A DNA stretch of 40,829 nt, taken from IMG/VR virus record IMGVR_UViG_3300046467_002227, positions 1 to 40,829 of that record. One strand, 5' to 3'. A model generated the notes under the pieces. That model did no database searches and was not told the origin of the DNA. It worked only from the letters and a program-made list of their open reading frames with translations. This DNA comes from a virus. This document shows positions 8,543-17,143 of the stretch, in pieces. The position numbers were made by a program, and so were the translations under genes. Positions within the stretch are counted from its first letter, which is position 1, and each line of letters begins with the position of its first letter.

Positions 8543-11500
8543 CTAATCTTCAAAAGAAGCCCCGCTATCTGTAATAACAAAGTCAAGAGCAATAAATTCA
8601 ATAGCCTTAGCTGGCTTTAAGAAAATCTTGGCATACATTATATTTCTGTCAATCAAATCTGGAGTTGTAGTAGTATTATCTAACACAACCTTGTAGTCCA
8701 TTAACCCAAGTCGACTGCGTACGCTGGCTAAGAAAGGATTAACCTGTGCTAGGAACCGATTCCACGTAGCCTGTACATTCTGGTCGAACAACAACGTCGC
8801 AGAAATCCTTGAAATTTCTCTCTTTAGGAAAATCAAGAGTCGTCGGACATTAATTCGATCCAACGCGGAAGGGGTTACCTGGAGCGTCTTCTGTCCGAAG
8901 ACTACCAGACCCTCCGATGGGAAGGATGCGATGGGGTTAATGCTAGCGTCATAAAGTTTGTCCCGGTCTTTAGAAGTAAGCCTCTGGACGACGTTCGTCA
9001 CCGAAACACCCGCTGAGCCTTCGGTGAGGCCGCCGCGATTGAACCCGGCTGGGGCAAACCACAACTCACTCTTGGAAGCACTGCTTCCCAAAGTACCCAA
9101 GGCCACCACAGAAGGTGGCACCCACAACATACTTCCATTACCTTGGTCTCTAATCTGAACCCAAGGATAGTACGCACAACCATAACTGGAGTCGAGGCCC
9201 CGGTCTTTAAGGTTGTTGATGGTTTGAGTCACCGACCCCAACCGATCTGCTATATCATCATCGTTTTCTGAACTAGGAATATAGTTGCCATCTAAATCGA
9301 TGACGCCTAGGGAGTCTGCCCTATCCTCACACACATTGATGATGTGAGTCGTGAGGTTATCTAGAGTAAGTCCAGGTACGCTCAACATATTCATCTCGAC
9401 AACTTCAGGATCGGCCACTGAATCAATGGCTCGCTTAATACTGCCGTAAACTGCATTGTTAACTTCAGTGGACGTAGAATCCATCAGGGTATTGCGGAAG
9501 GGATCCTTCTCTGCGATCGCAGTACCGTCCCACCCTCCAAAGAGAGGCATTGTGAACCTATCACAACTCTGGTCAAGCACTTCAGTATAAGTCCCAGACA
9601 CCGCAGTCATCGAATGAGCGATAGCGCGGGATCCAGACATGTAGTATGACTGATTTGTAATCGGGTCATGGACCACATTGTCCAAGGAGAAGGCGTCATA
9701 TTCTGTAAAGGTTCCAGCGTCAAAAGAATCAACGGCTGCGCACTTTGCATGAACCAAATCCGAGTAACTCTTGGCGTGGTATTTAGCCGAGGCCACATAC
9801 GAAGTATCAACTCCCCAATATGCATTCTTGGCGTCTGTTAACCGACCGTCCGAAGCCGAATGTCGTAACGTCATCGCAGGCATCTTGGTCATGAAGCGTA
9901 CAGTTTGCTGTGGCCCGCCGGCGCCGTCCGAGTTAAAGCACTCACCTCTTACATAGAAGAGGCCATCGTTAGTAATGCCTGACTTTAACGTCTCTGCTGG
10001 GCCGCCGCCGCCGGTCGTGGTGATATTTTCATCCGTCGGCGTCATAGCCACCGATGAACTTACGGTAGTCAACCCACCAGTTATATTAATGGTAGTCTGT
10101 ACCTGCTCACCGGCCTTTGAGTTAATAGCGTACAACCACGGAGCCACAGCGCTGGCGACACTCCCAGAAGCGCCCCCTGTGAAAGCTGTAGGAGTGATAT
10201 CCCCATTAGTAGCCAAGTCGCCTGTAATATTATTATTACCATCGGGCCCGGGGTCATTCATATATACCGTAAAGGAGGTACCCGCTTTGGTGTCCCAAGC
10301 GCCTCCGGTTCCTCCATCATTCCCGGGTTGGATTGACATCTTCAAATTACCAGCCGCGATATTCAAGGAGAGGCATCGCCAAACAGCAAACGCAAAATCA
10401 TTATCTGTCTTGGCACTCATTCCGATTAATGCAACGGTAGAATTCGCCGGCGTGGTGCCGACGGCCGTCGTCAGAGTAACTGCGTTATCAAGAAAATCTG
10501 TGAAGATCAGCTCCTCGCCGTCGGCGATGCCCGCACCGGTGAAAGTGATAGTTGCGCTAGCTGCCTCTCCAAAAACGCGTCGGGGATCATTGTCGGCGGA
10601 ATATATAGCTGCCGAACCTGATGTGAGAATTGAATCTTTGAATTTGGGAGGGCCCCAGAAACCAAAGGGAATTAAACTAGCATCAGGCGAACCACCTTCA
10701 TCAATATCGGGGTGGACTTCTACTCTCATAAATTTGGAGTAGTTGTCGTATTTGCCATACTCTTGGTATAGTCTCTCTGTTTCATTCCAGGTCACATATT
10801 TGTCGCCTATACGCCGACCAATATAATCGGTGGAGTTAGGATTTAAATTAAGATTGTCGAATCGCTCCACTACCTGGACGGCAGCATCCGAATCGTTTGC
10901 CTTGCGTATAACCATTGAAAATGAACCATAGGGGTTGCTCTTGTTGGTTGTAGCTGCAATACTTTGAATTGAAACCTTGAGATTCTTTTGATCCCAATCA
11001 CCGGTCCCCACTCCCAAACTATGGAATCGGAACAGTTTACTCACTCGGTTGGTAGCATCGACAGGAGTATAATCAATACTCGCCGAAACAGTATCCTGGG
11101 AAATTACCCACCCCGTGCGGGCTGCCTGCAATCCAAACCGGAAGTCGGCTCCTAGGGCTCCTGTGACGCCCTGAGAGCAAAGGGGGAGAAGCATCCCATA
11201 CTGCCCCCCAGCATTTGCGGTAGTGACGATATCGTTGAGGTGTCGGTCATAAGTTTCTCCTAACCAAAAACTCGTCTCACTCTCCGTACGTGTAATAGCT
11301 GCGTTAGTTAGAGTTGGGTTGGTATTTAAAACTTTGCGAATGTATTTTTGTGAATCCTCGTTAAAGTTAAACGAAGAAGTCATAAGAACCGCACCAGCGG
11401 AATCTTTAACCACCATGGAGAACTCTTTATTTGCCCCTGAGGAGCGAATTAGGCCACAATTTCCTACGGTGCCTAGGCCATTTCGTAGACCAACAGCAAG

Positions 11501-12064
11501 TCCCTCGGACCCAGCAAGGTTACCAGTCAATTCAGGTACCCCATTCTCCAGATACATAATAGCTGCGAGCGCTCCGGTGAGGTTAGTACCTGATGAGCCG
11601 GAGGCGCCGCCGATCGAACCGGAGTCGCTTATGAACAAACCCCAAGCTCCCCCTGATCCTAACGAGCTAGCGTTGTTGGACCAGATAGGTGCAGTCCCGT
11701 CACCCACGCGCCAACCAGCTTTGCCGGCGGCGGTAGCATTGGTGTGCTGCGACTCTAAAAGTCGGACCATTGTAATGGGTCGGTTGTTCCGGAGGTATGC
11801 CTGCGCGCTATAGGCGGCGTACGTAGGAGAAGTATAATTTCCGTCTCTCCACACATCTCCCCCCTGTCCACCGGGGATGGGGTTACCAAATATTTGCACG
11901 AATTCAGAAAATGATTCAACGCGCACGGGCCGTAAGGCCGGCCCTCGTTCGGCGCGTCCAATAATAACAGGTCCCACCTCGGGGGCCTGTGCAGGGAGTT
12001 GAGAATTATCAACCTCGTTGACAAAAATTCCAGGTGATACAAACTTAAATTTCTTTACAGACAT
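8543..12064 (-). CDS. 18: contractile tail sheath protein, gp18-like, enlarged
   Basis: The first 100 residues (SPGIFVNEVDNSQLP, GPVIIGRAERGPALRPVRVE, AAYSAQAYLRNNRPITMVRL) and the last 250 (WFAPAGFNRGG, SKDRDKLYDASINPIASFPS, VRRLLIFLKREISR, VNPFLASVRSRLGLMDYKVV) are typical of phage tail sheaths. The C-terminal part forms the conserved sheath core and the arms that link neighbours. At 1173 residues it is nearly twice T4 gp18 (659). The excess lies between about residues 120 and 740 and includes a beta-rich, Thr/Gly-rich module at about 501-635 (from ASATITFTGAGIADGEELIF to FTGGASGS), resembling domains inserted in surface parts of marine phage proteins. Such insertions would face outward on the tail. 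The ATG has AAGGAG eleven bases upstream. Confidence 0.9.
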   Translation of the reverse strand: MSVKKFKFVSPGIFVNEVDNSQLPAQAPEVGPVIIGRAERGPALRPVRVESFSEFVQIFGNPIPGGQGGDVWRDGNYTSPTYAAYSAQAYLRNNRPITMVRLLESQHTNATAAGKAGWRVGDGTAPIWSNNASSLGSGGAWGLFISDSGSIGGASGSSGTNLTGALAAIMYLENGVPELTGNLAGSEGLAVGLRNGLGTVGNCGLIRSSGANKEFSMVVKDSAGAVLMTSSFNFNEDSQKYIRKVLNTNPTLTNAAITRTESETSFWLGETYDRHLNDIVTTANAGGQYGMLLPLCSQGVTGALGADFRFGLQAARTGWVISQDTVSASIDYTPVDATNRVSKLFRFHSLGVGTGDWDQKNLKVSIQSIAATTNKSNPYGSFSMVIRKANDSDAAVQVVERFDNLNLNPNSTDYIGRRIGDKYVTWNETERLYQEYGKYDNYSKFMRVEVHPDIDEGGSPDASLIPFGFWGPPKFKDSILTSGSAAIYSADNDPRRVFGEAASATITFTGAGIADGEELIFTDFLDNAVTLTTAVGTTPANSTVALIGMSAKTDNDFAFAVWRCLSLNIAAGNLKMSIQPGNDGGTGGAWDTKAGTSFTVYMNDPGPDGNNNITGDLATNGDITPTAFTGGASGSVASAVAPWLYAINSKAGEQVQTTINITGGLTTVSSSVAMTPTDENITTTGGGGPAETLKSGITNDGLFYVRGECFNSDGAGGPQQTVRFMTKMPAMTLRHSASDGRLTDAKNAYWGVDTSYVASAKYHAKSYSDLVHAKCAAVDSFDAGTFTEYDAFSLDNVVHDPITNQSYYMSGSRAIAHSMTAVSGTYTEVLDQSCDRFTMPLFGGWDGTAIAEKDPFRNTLMDSTSTEVNNAVYGSIKRAIDSVADPEVVEMNMLSVPGLTLDNLTTHIINVCEDRADSLGVIDLDGNYIPSSENDDDIADRLGSVTQTINNLKDRGLDSSYGCAYYPWVQIRDQGNGSMLWVPPSVVALGTLGSSASKSELWFAPAGFNRGGLTEGSAGVSVTNVVQRLTSKDRDKLYDASINPIASFPSEGLVVFGQKTLQVTPSALDRINVRRLLIFLKREISRISATLLFDQNVQATWNRFLAQVNPFLASVRSRLGLMDYKVVLDNTTTTPDLIDRNIMYAKIFLKPAKAIEFIALDFVITDSGASFED

Positions 12065-12103
12065 ATAGTGCTAGCTCCTTCAGATGAGAACAAATCTTTT
12101 CTC

Positions 12104-12146
12104 TAATAAATAGTGTGTTATAACCCCAAAGACCCTTAATAAATAG
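12104..12146 (-). promoter_or_regulatory. two CTATTTATTA motifs upstream of the sheath gene
   Basis: The coding strand of the spacer carries CTATTTATTA twice (12113-12104 and 12146-12137), 33 bases apart, between the terminator of the fibre gene and the sheath ATG at 12064. The same core CTATTTA occurs in the spacers at 20813, 23872 and 24360. A phage-specific promoter element is the simplest reading. Read on the other strand it is TAAATAG, close to the T4-late core, so the true direction is not settled. Confidence 0.35.
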
Positions 12147-12180
12147 AAAAACCCCTCCCCAGGAAAACCCAGGGAGGGGC
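12147..12180 (-). terminator. intrinsic terminator after the large tail-fibre gene
   Basis: On the coding strand GCCCCTCCC (from 12180) pairs with GGGAGGGG (to 12152) across a loop containing GGGTTTTCC, followed by TTTTT (12151-12147). The stem is eight G-C-rich pairs with a possible inner extension. It lies 33 bases after the stop of the 1041-residue fibre gene and before the sheath spacer, so it separates the neck/fibre and tail transcription units. Confidence 0.85.
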
Positions 12181-12213
12181 TAAAAAAGGGCATCAAAACC
12201 CTATAAACTCTTC

Positions 12214-15200
12214 CTACTGTTGGTAAGTAGCAATAACAACATCAGTGGCGCTGTTAGCGGTGGCGAACGTGATTAGCCCGTTACCACCATTACCATCTGC
12301 ATCATATACATAGTCCTGGCCAACGCCGCGGCGTTGGAGTAGACCATTCACAAATACCATGATATTAGCATCGCCGGAGGCTCCGGGAGCAGACAAGCTA
12401 TAAGCCGTCTGGGCACCGAGGTCCGTAGCCACTTCATTCCACGAAAGGTTGAGTGAAATAACACCACTAGCGCTCGTCAGACCCGTCGTACCGTTAACCA
12501 GGGCTCCAGCAAAGTTGCTCATGGTCACCGATTTAGACGCATTGGAGTCCGAGGCATCGACGATAGCGACAGAGTCCGCCGAAACGACGGGTGTCACAGC
12601 AGAGAGACCACCCAAGTTAAGAGACAAGGTGTCACCACTCTTGGAGAGACCAGTACCTGCAGAGATACTACCAGCACCAGAGAACTGAGTCCAGTCAATG
12701 TCAGTGGTACCAACCGTAATGGTGGAGTCCTGAGTCATGACAAAACCAGAATCGGCAGCGGCGGAACCTTTCTCGACGAAAGTAAAGGAACCTTTGTCCA
12801 TTTTAGCACTGGTGTTGAAGTCTGTAGCTCTCGTAAGGATAAACGCAGCCCCCCCAGACCCTGCATTAGTTACCGTGTAGATACCGTTAAACGCGGCGTG
12901 TGTCTCGTCCTTGACGAGCACCCGGTCGCTGACCGAAGGTGTAATACCATCTATGCTCAGAGCACCCGAACCGGACGCCGTGAGAGTAGCGCCTACGCCA
13001 GAGGATCCGTTATTATAGCCTGCATCCAGTGTCGCAGTAGTGGCAGCTACGCATGACTCTTTAAGATCCAAGCCCTGCGCAACACTGTCAACATAAGCCT
13101 TGATCGACTGTTGGGTTGCCAAAGCAGTGGCACTGTCGGAGCCCATGGCATCCTCGTCTAGAATTGCCGTGACAGTAGCGCCACTAGCAAGTGCCAAAGA
13201 AGCGGCCGTGGCCGAAGTCGACGCTGTGACGGTAGTGAAACTACCAGCAGCAGCAGTGTTAGCACCAATGACAGCATTGTCAAGCGTGCCACCAAGGATG
13301 CTAGCGGCTGTGAAAGTACCTGTAGTAACAGTACCTAGATTAGCCACAGTGCGACTAGCATTGGTCCAGTTGGAAGCCATGCTGGCAATACCCAATGCAT
13401 TAATCCCAGAAACATCTTTGCTTCCGTCCAAAACAACCGCTTTAGAAGCGAGAGCAGTGCCAGTTGAAGAGCCCATGCCATCGATAACTTCTAAATCAGC
13501 TTCTACCACGTCAGCACTACCAACCGTAAGAGCCCCTACGGTTGCAACCCCTGAGGCGTTGATCGTAGTAGCACCAGCGATTGCGCCGGCGGCTGTGATG
13601 CCTGCACTCTGTAATGCTAAGGCGCCGTCGAGGGTCAGAGACCCAAAGGAAGCTGCCCCAGAGCCCGATACGGTACTTGAAGCAACAAGTGTGGTCACAC
13701 CAGCAAGGGAGCCTGCGGCTGTGACACCTGCACTCTGTAGAGCCAAAGCGCCGTCTAGGGTCAAGCTGCCAAAAGAGGCAGCGCCAGAACCCGAGACAGT
13801 GGTGAATTTACCAGTAGTGGCGCTGTTAGCACCAATAGCAGTACCGTCAATTGCACCAGAGTCGATATTGACGTTAGTCATAGCTTCGTCGGAAAAATCA
13901 ACCGAGCCGGCCTGCTCATAAGCACCAAGCTTGGTGACCGTTAAAGTATCAGTAGCGAAAGTAAAGTCACTATCATCAACAAGTAGGCCGGCTGTGCTGG
14001 CAAACGGCACACGGCCACTTGTCAGACTATCAGCAGTCATCGTGCTAGCACGAAGATCGTAGGCACCGATGTCGACGTTGGCGCTAGCGCCCTGCATGAT
14101 TGCAAGATTCTGAGCTGCAGACGTCGTAAGAGTACCAGCGGACACAGTAAGAGTCTTGCCGGCACCAACGGTAACATCAGACGTAGCAATGGTCGCGCCG
14201 TCGATAGTACCGCCGTTAATGTCAACGGTGGTGACGGTACCCAAGTCAGCCACGGTGCGGCCAGAGTTGGTCCAGTTACTGGACATGCTAGCGATACCGA
14301 GTGCACCGTTCTTGCTTAAACCATAACCACCACCAATGGTGAGTTGGTTACCAGAAAGTCCGAGAGCACCAGAGACAGCACCAGCATCAGAAATGCTAGC
14401 TTTGTCCATGAGTAGTGCGCCCGCAACCTGCGCTTGACCAGAAGTGTACAAGGTAGTAAACGCACCAGAAGCAGGAGTCGTTCCACCAATTGTTGCATCG
14501 ACGGTACCACCGTTGATGTCAACAGTAGTAAGAATACCAGCATCTGCTACAGTTCGTCCAGCATTAGTCCAGTTAGAAGACATGCTAGCAATACCGAGTG
14601 CACCGTTCTTGCTTAAGCCGTAACCACCACCAATAGTGAGTTGATTGCCAGAAAGCCCGAGAGTACCCGAGATGGTGGTTGCGCCGGCGATTGCGCCGGC
14701 GGCTGTGATGCCTGCACTCTGTAATGCTAAAGCACCATCGAGAGTCAAGGACCCAAAGGAAGCTGCCCCGGAGCCCGAGACAGTGCTTGAAGCAACAAGC
14801 GTGGTCACACCAGCAAGGGAGCCTGCGGCTGTGACACCTGCGCTTTGTAAGGCTAGAGCCCCGTCGAGAGTCAGAGACCCAAATGAGCCGGCTCCGGAAC
14901 CCGAGACAGTGGTGAATTTACCAGTAGTGGCGCTGGAGGCGCCAATGGTAGCACCGTCAATTGCGCCGCCGTTGATGTCAACGGTTGTGACAGTACCCAA
15001 GTCGGCAACTGTGTTGCCTGCGTTAGTCCAGTCGTCGCTGAAGGTGAAGCTGCTACCATCCGCAGAAATGGTGTCGAGAGCAATATCACCAACATTGGTG
15101 ATGTTACCCTCAGAGACATTTAATGAAGTGCCGACCAGAGCAGCGAAAGAGCCAGCGGCGGCAGTGTTGGCACCAATGACTGCATTGTCAAGTGTACCAC

Positions 15201-15339
15201 CAAGGATGCTAGCTGCTGTAAAAGTACCAGTAGTGACAGTCCCCAAGCTCACGATGGTGGACCCAGCAAAACTCCAATTTGAGCTGGCCTCCAGTGTCCC
15301 GGGCTTGATGACTGTAGTTGTTATTTGTGTTCTTGCCAT
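12214..15339 (-). CDS. large repetitive tail fibre-like protein (1041 aa)
   Basis: The protein is almost wholly short beta-type repeats rich in Ala, Gly, Ser, Thr and Val (units such as GSLTLDGALALQSAGVTAAG, TIGGGYGLSKNGALGIASMS and NWTNAGRTVADLGTVTTVDI), as in trimeric phage fibres. Around residues 740-900 a less repetitive part (GLDLKESCVAATTATLDAGY, TPSVSDRVLVKDETHAAFNG) resembles a domain common in phage fibres. The last 75 residues, including IMVFVNGLLQRRG and ITFATANSATDVVIATYQQ, form a tip domain similar in style to that of the tail-completion fusion at 17144-19024. The start MARTQITTTVIKPGTLEASS matches the start style of the neighbouring fibre (MARTVLCGDQIKDNTIEGQD). SD is ACGGAGGAAATAAATT. 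Fibres bind the host surface; which receptor is unknown. Confidence 0.8.
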   Translation of the reverse strand: MARTQITTTVIKPGTLEASSNWSFAGSTIVSLGTVTTGTFTAASILGGTLDNAVIGANTAAAGSFAALVGTSLNVSEGNITNVGDIALDTISADGSSFTFSDDWTNAGNTVADLGTVTTVDINGGAIDGATIGASSATTGKFTTVSGSGAGSFGSLTLDGALALQSAGVTAAGSLAGVTTLVASSTVSGSGAASFGSLTLDGALALQSAGITAAGAIAGATTISGTLGLSGNQLTIGGGYGLSKNGALGIASMSSNWTNAGRTVADAGILTTVDINGGTVDATIGGTTPASGAFTTLYTSGQAQVAGALLMDKASISDAGAVSGALGLSGNQLTIGGGYGLSKNGALGIASMSSNWTNSGRTVADLGTVTTVDINGGTIDGATIATSDVTVGAGKTLTVSAGTLTTSAAQNLAIMQGASANVDIGAYDLRASTMTADSLTSGRVPFASTAGLLVDDSDFTFATDTLTVTKLGAYEQAGSVDFSDEAMTNVNIDSGAIDGTAIGANSATTGKFTTVSGSGAASFGSLTLDGALALQSAGVTAAGSLAGVTTLVASSTVSGSGAASFGSLTLDGALALQSAGITAAGAIAGATTINASGVATVGALTVGSADVVEADLEVIDGMGSSTGTALASKAVVLDGSKDVSGINALGIASMASNWTNASRTVANLGTVTTGTFTAASILGGTLDNAVIGANTAAAGSFTTVTASTSATAASLALASGATVTAILDEDAMGSDSATALATQQSIKAYVDSVAQGLDLKESCVAATTATLDAGYNNGSSGVGATLTASGSGALSIDGITPSVSDRVLVKDETHAAFNGIYTVTNAGSGGAAFILTRATDFNTSAKMDKGSFTFVEKGSAAADSGFVMTQDSTITVGTTDIDWTQFSGAGSISAGTGLSKSGDTLSLNLGGLSAVTPVVSADSVAIVDASDSNASKSVTMSNFAGALVNGTTGLTSASGVISLNLSWNEVATDLGAQTAYSLSAPGASGDANIMVFVNGLLQRRGVGQDYVYDADGNGGNGLITFATANSATDVVIATYQQ
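13571..13824 (-). repeat. imperfect direct repeat within fibre gene, copy B (partner 14681-14934)
   Basis: This 254-base stretch matches 14681-14934 with a constant offset of 1110 bases and no insertions or deletions that I can see. Both encode two successive GSLTLDGALALQSAG units. Many of the differences are at third codon positions, so the peptide is better conserved than the DNA. Confidence 0.75.
14681..14934 (-). repeat. imperfect direct repeat within fibre gene, copy A (partner 13571-13824)
   Basis: This is the upstream partner (in transcription order) of the copy at 13571-13824. Further shorter duplications in the same gene are 14271-14366 with 14568-14663 (offset 297; the SGNQLTIGGGYGLSKNGAL unit) and 13240-13340 with 15148-15248 (offset 1908; the FTAASILGGTLDNAVIGANT unit). 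Confidence 0.75.
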
Positions 15340-15380
15340 AATTTATTTCCTCCGTAATTATGTGCAATGAGTAATTCCAT

Positions 15381-15397
15381 GCGACTCCGAAGAGCGC
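15381..15397 (-). promoter_or_regulatory. small UUCG-loop hairpin in the leader of the fibre gene
   Basis: The coding strand GCGCTCTTCGGAGTCGC can fold with a C(UUCG)G tetraloop closed by CUC/GAG, a G-U pair and, past a one-base bulge, two more pairs. It lies about 40 bases before the fibre start codon in a 154-base spacer (15340-15493) that otherwise shows only an AATAAATG element (near 15400) and TATACT (near 15418). A role in mRNA stability is possible but unproven. Confidence 0.3.
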
Positions 15398-15493
15398 ACA
15401 TTTATTCATGTTCGTAGTATATAGGAGCTAGAGGTCCAAACGACATAAGTATTTTACAAAGGATGAAAACTATTTTGTAAGTGTCTGTTTTCC

Positions 15494-16708
15494 TTAATGT
15501 CCGCCACTCAGGTCAGTACTCTGATCCATGAAATTCATCAGGTACCAGTAGGTGCCATCGTAGACCCACGTTGTGACATCACCATCAGCCGTAGCGATGT
15601 TAGTGGTTCCTCCCTTGAGATTGCCGCCGCTCACCATATAGGTGAAATCATTTGTCGAAATGATGGTGACGATCTGACCAGCGACACCATCGTCTAATGA
15701 TGTAGCACCTTGGCCGGCGCCGTCGTAGGTTTTGAACAGATTGCCGTTGGCGACGGATGGTGAGTAGTCGCCATTAGCAAAGGTTTGGAATGTTTTGCTT
15801 GGTCCCGAAGCAGCAAGGGCCCCGGCTACATTTAGTGTGCAGTCGGGACTGCTTGTGCCTATACCTATCTTATCGGCACTAGAGTCTACAAAAAGTAAAT
15901 GGGTGTCTGTATCGCTCTCTATTCTAAAGTCATTCGTTGCGTGCCCATCTTCATTTAAAACGACCCCACTATCGTTCACTGTTATGGCTTCGCCATTTGT
16001 GCTATGAATCTTTGTTTTAAAGCCTGACTCGCCGTGATTTATATGAAAAACCTCATTACCGGCGTTTAGATAAAGGGCTAGAGACTCGCTGGGAGATCTT
16101 ACTATGAAATCTAGGTCTGCACGACCTTCGTTGAAACTAATTTTATCTTGGGAATCATCTTCAGTTATGTTGATAAAGCTTACGTTTCCTGCTTTGACGG
16201 TTATGTCGTCAGGTTGAAATCTGATGAACGTGTCATCATCCCCTTTATGGTAAATGTACTCACTAAGCCCAATATCACCAGCAACATCTAATTCATAAGC
16301 GGGGGTGTCTACTCCGTTAATCCCCACCATGCCTGTAGAGGCATCACATTTCAGTAGCGGGTTCCCTTCATTGGAGCCGTTACCCTTAACAATAAAGTCA
16401 ATATTGTTGCTTCCATCATTAATAGTAGCATAATGAGGAGCAGAGCCTTGTTTATGGAGAGTGGTGAATGATATATCACCTGCTTTAAGAACTATTTTAT
16501 CATCAGTGAATCTGATAAAAGTATCTGCATCACTGTTGTGATAAATATATTCGTTAAACCCAACGTTTCCTGCGACCTCCAATGTATAGTTTGTAGGGGA
16601 AGTACCTAATCCAAGAGCTCCCATGGTAAACGAGGCGGTTGAGTTGACGTCCTGGCCTTCAATAGTATTATCTTTTATTTGATCCCCGCAAAGAACTGTT
16701 CTAGCCAT
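15494..16708 (-). CDS. tail fibre-like protein (404 aa)
   Basis: The start is ATG 16708 (MARTVLCGDQIKDNTIEGQD), with GAGG nine bases upstream and an 8-base overlap with the previous gene; an in-frame extension to 16786 is not needed. The protein has repeated fibre modules of the kind found in long tail fibres: LGLGTSPTNYTLEVAGN, MVGINGVDTPAYELDVAGD and IGIGTSSPDCTLNVAG, each followed by a beta segment. Two of these segments are near-copies of each other (EYIYHNSDADTFIRF and EYIYHKGDDDTFIRF). The C-terminus (about 300-404) is Gly/Thr-rich and ends with TTWVYDGTYWYLMNFMDQ, a typical shape for a fibre tip. No S74 chaperone domain is seen. Confidence 0.75.
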   Translation of the reverse strand: MARTVLCGDQIKDNTIEGQDVNSTASFTMGALGLGTSPTNYTLEVAGNVGFNEYIYHNSDADTFIRFTDDKIVLKAGDISFTTLHKQGSAPHYATINDGSNNIDFIVKGNGSNEGNPLLKCDASTGMVGINGVDTPAYELDVAGDIGLSEYIYHKGDDDTFIRFQPDDITVKAGNVSFINITEDDSQDKISFNEGRADLDFIVRSPSESLALYLNAGNEVFHINHGESGFKTKIHSTNGEAITVNDSGVVLNEDGHATNDFRIESDTDTHLLFVDSSADKIGIGTSSPDCTLNVAGALAASGPSKTFQTFANGDYSPSVANGNLFKTYDGAGQGATSLDDGVAGQIVTIISTNDFTYMVSGGNLKGGTTNIATADGDVTTWVYDGTYWYLMNFMDQSTDLSGGH

Positions 16709-17120
16709 CGACGTCGCCCTCACCTTGATAAAAGAAATACGCATCAGGGTCGGTTTCGTTAGGGATGTGGAGAGTCCATTCCGCATCGGCAGGAATATTA
16801 TGGGTTTCCCGTAGTTTTTTTAGGATGTCCTGTGCCTCTTGATCTTGACCGAAAGCCTCAATCAGCAATCTACTTCTCATTACTTCGTATTGCATGGCCA
16901 AGGCTTTAAGTTTTTGTAGAACCCTATCTGAAGCCTCAAGGGAAGACTGAATAGGTGAATATTCCTCTTCGCTCAGTGCAACGATTTCATGTTTTTCTAC
17001 TATCTTGTGTTCTGGCGGCGGGAGATTCTCGCTGGATGGGGGGACGTGTGGTTCTCCTTGAATGTCGGCAACAAAGCCGTCAAGCGCATCGCCAATTTTT
17101 TGAAATAATTTAGTTTTCAT
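16701..17120 (-). CDS. small acidic protein between tail-completion and fibre genes
   Basis: I do not recognise this 139-residue protein. It begins MKTKLFQKIGDALDGFVADI, has a Pro/Glu-rich linker (about 24-55) and a helical segment (about 57-105, with SDRVLQKLKALAMQYEVMRS), and ends acidic. AAAGGAG lies just upstream of the ATG. Its end overlaps the start of the next fibre gene by 8 bases, so the two are probably co-translated. A fibre-assembly or attachment helper is a guess from position only. Confidence 0.6.
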   Translation of the reverse strand: MKTKLFQKIGDALDGFVADIQGEPHVPPSSENLPPPEHKIVEKHEIVALSEEEYSPIQSSLEASDRVLQKLKALAMQYEVMRSRLLIEAFGQDQEAQDILKKLRETHNIPADAEWTLHIPNETDPDAYFFYQGEGDVDG

Positions 17121-17143
17121 TTTCTTTTCTCCTTTTGTTCGCT

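Noticed and set aside
13100-13921. Plus-strand open frame of 273 codons over the fibre gene, and similar ones at 9975-10742, 14645-15370 and 6040-6618
   Set aside because: They mirror minus-strand repeat or structural genes, have Ala/Pro/Val-rich sequences that follow from the codon use of the real gene, and lack ribosome-binding sites.
12214-15339. CRISPR-like or diversity-generating repeats in the fibre region
   Set aside because: The repeats are in-frame coding units without spacers, and no reverse transcriptase or template repeat is present in the window.
15209-15409. 66-codon minus-strand frame in the fibre leader
   Set aside because: It overlaps the fibre start in another frame and has no ribosome-binding site.
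16709-16786. N-terminal extension of the 404-residue fibre protein to 16786
   Set aside because: The MART start at 16708 has a good ribosome-binding site and matches the start of the other fibre; the extension lies in the previous gene.
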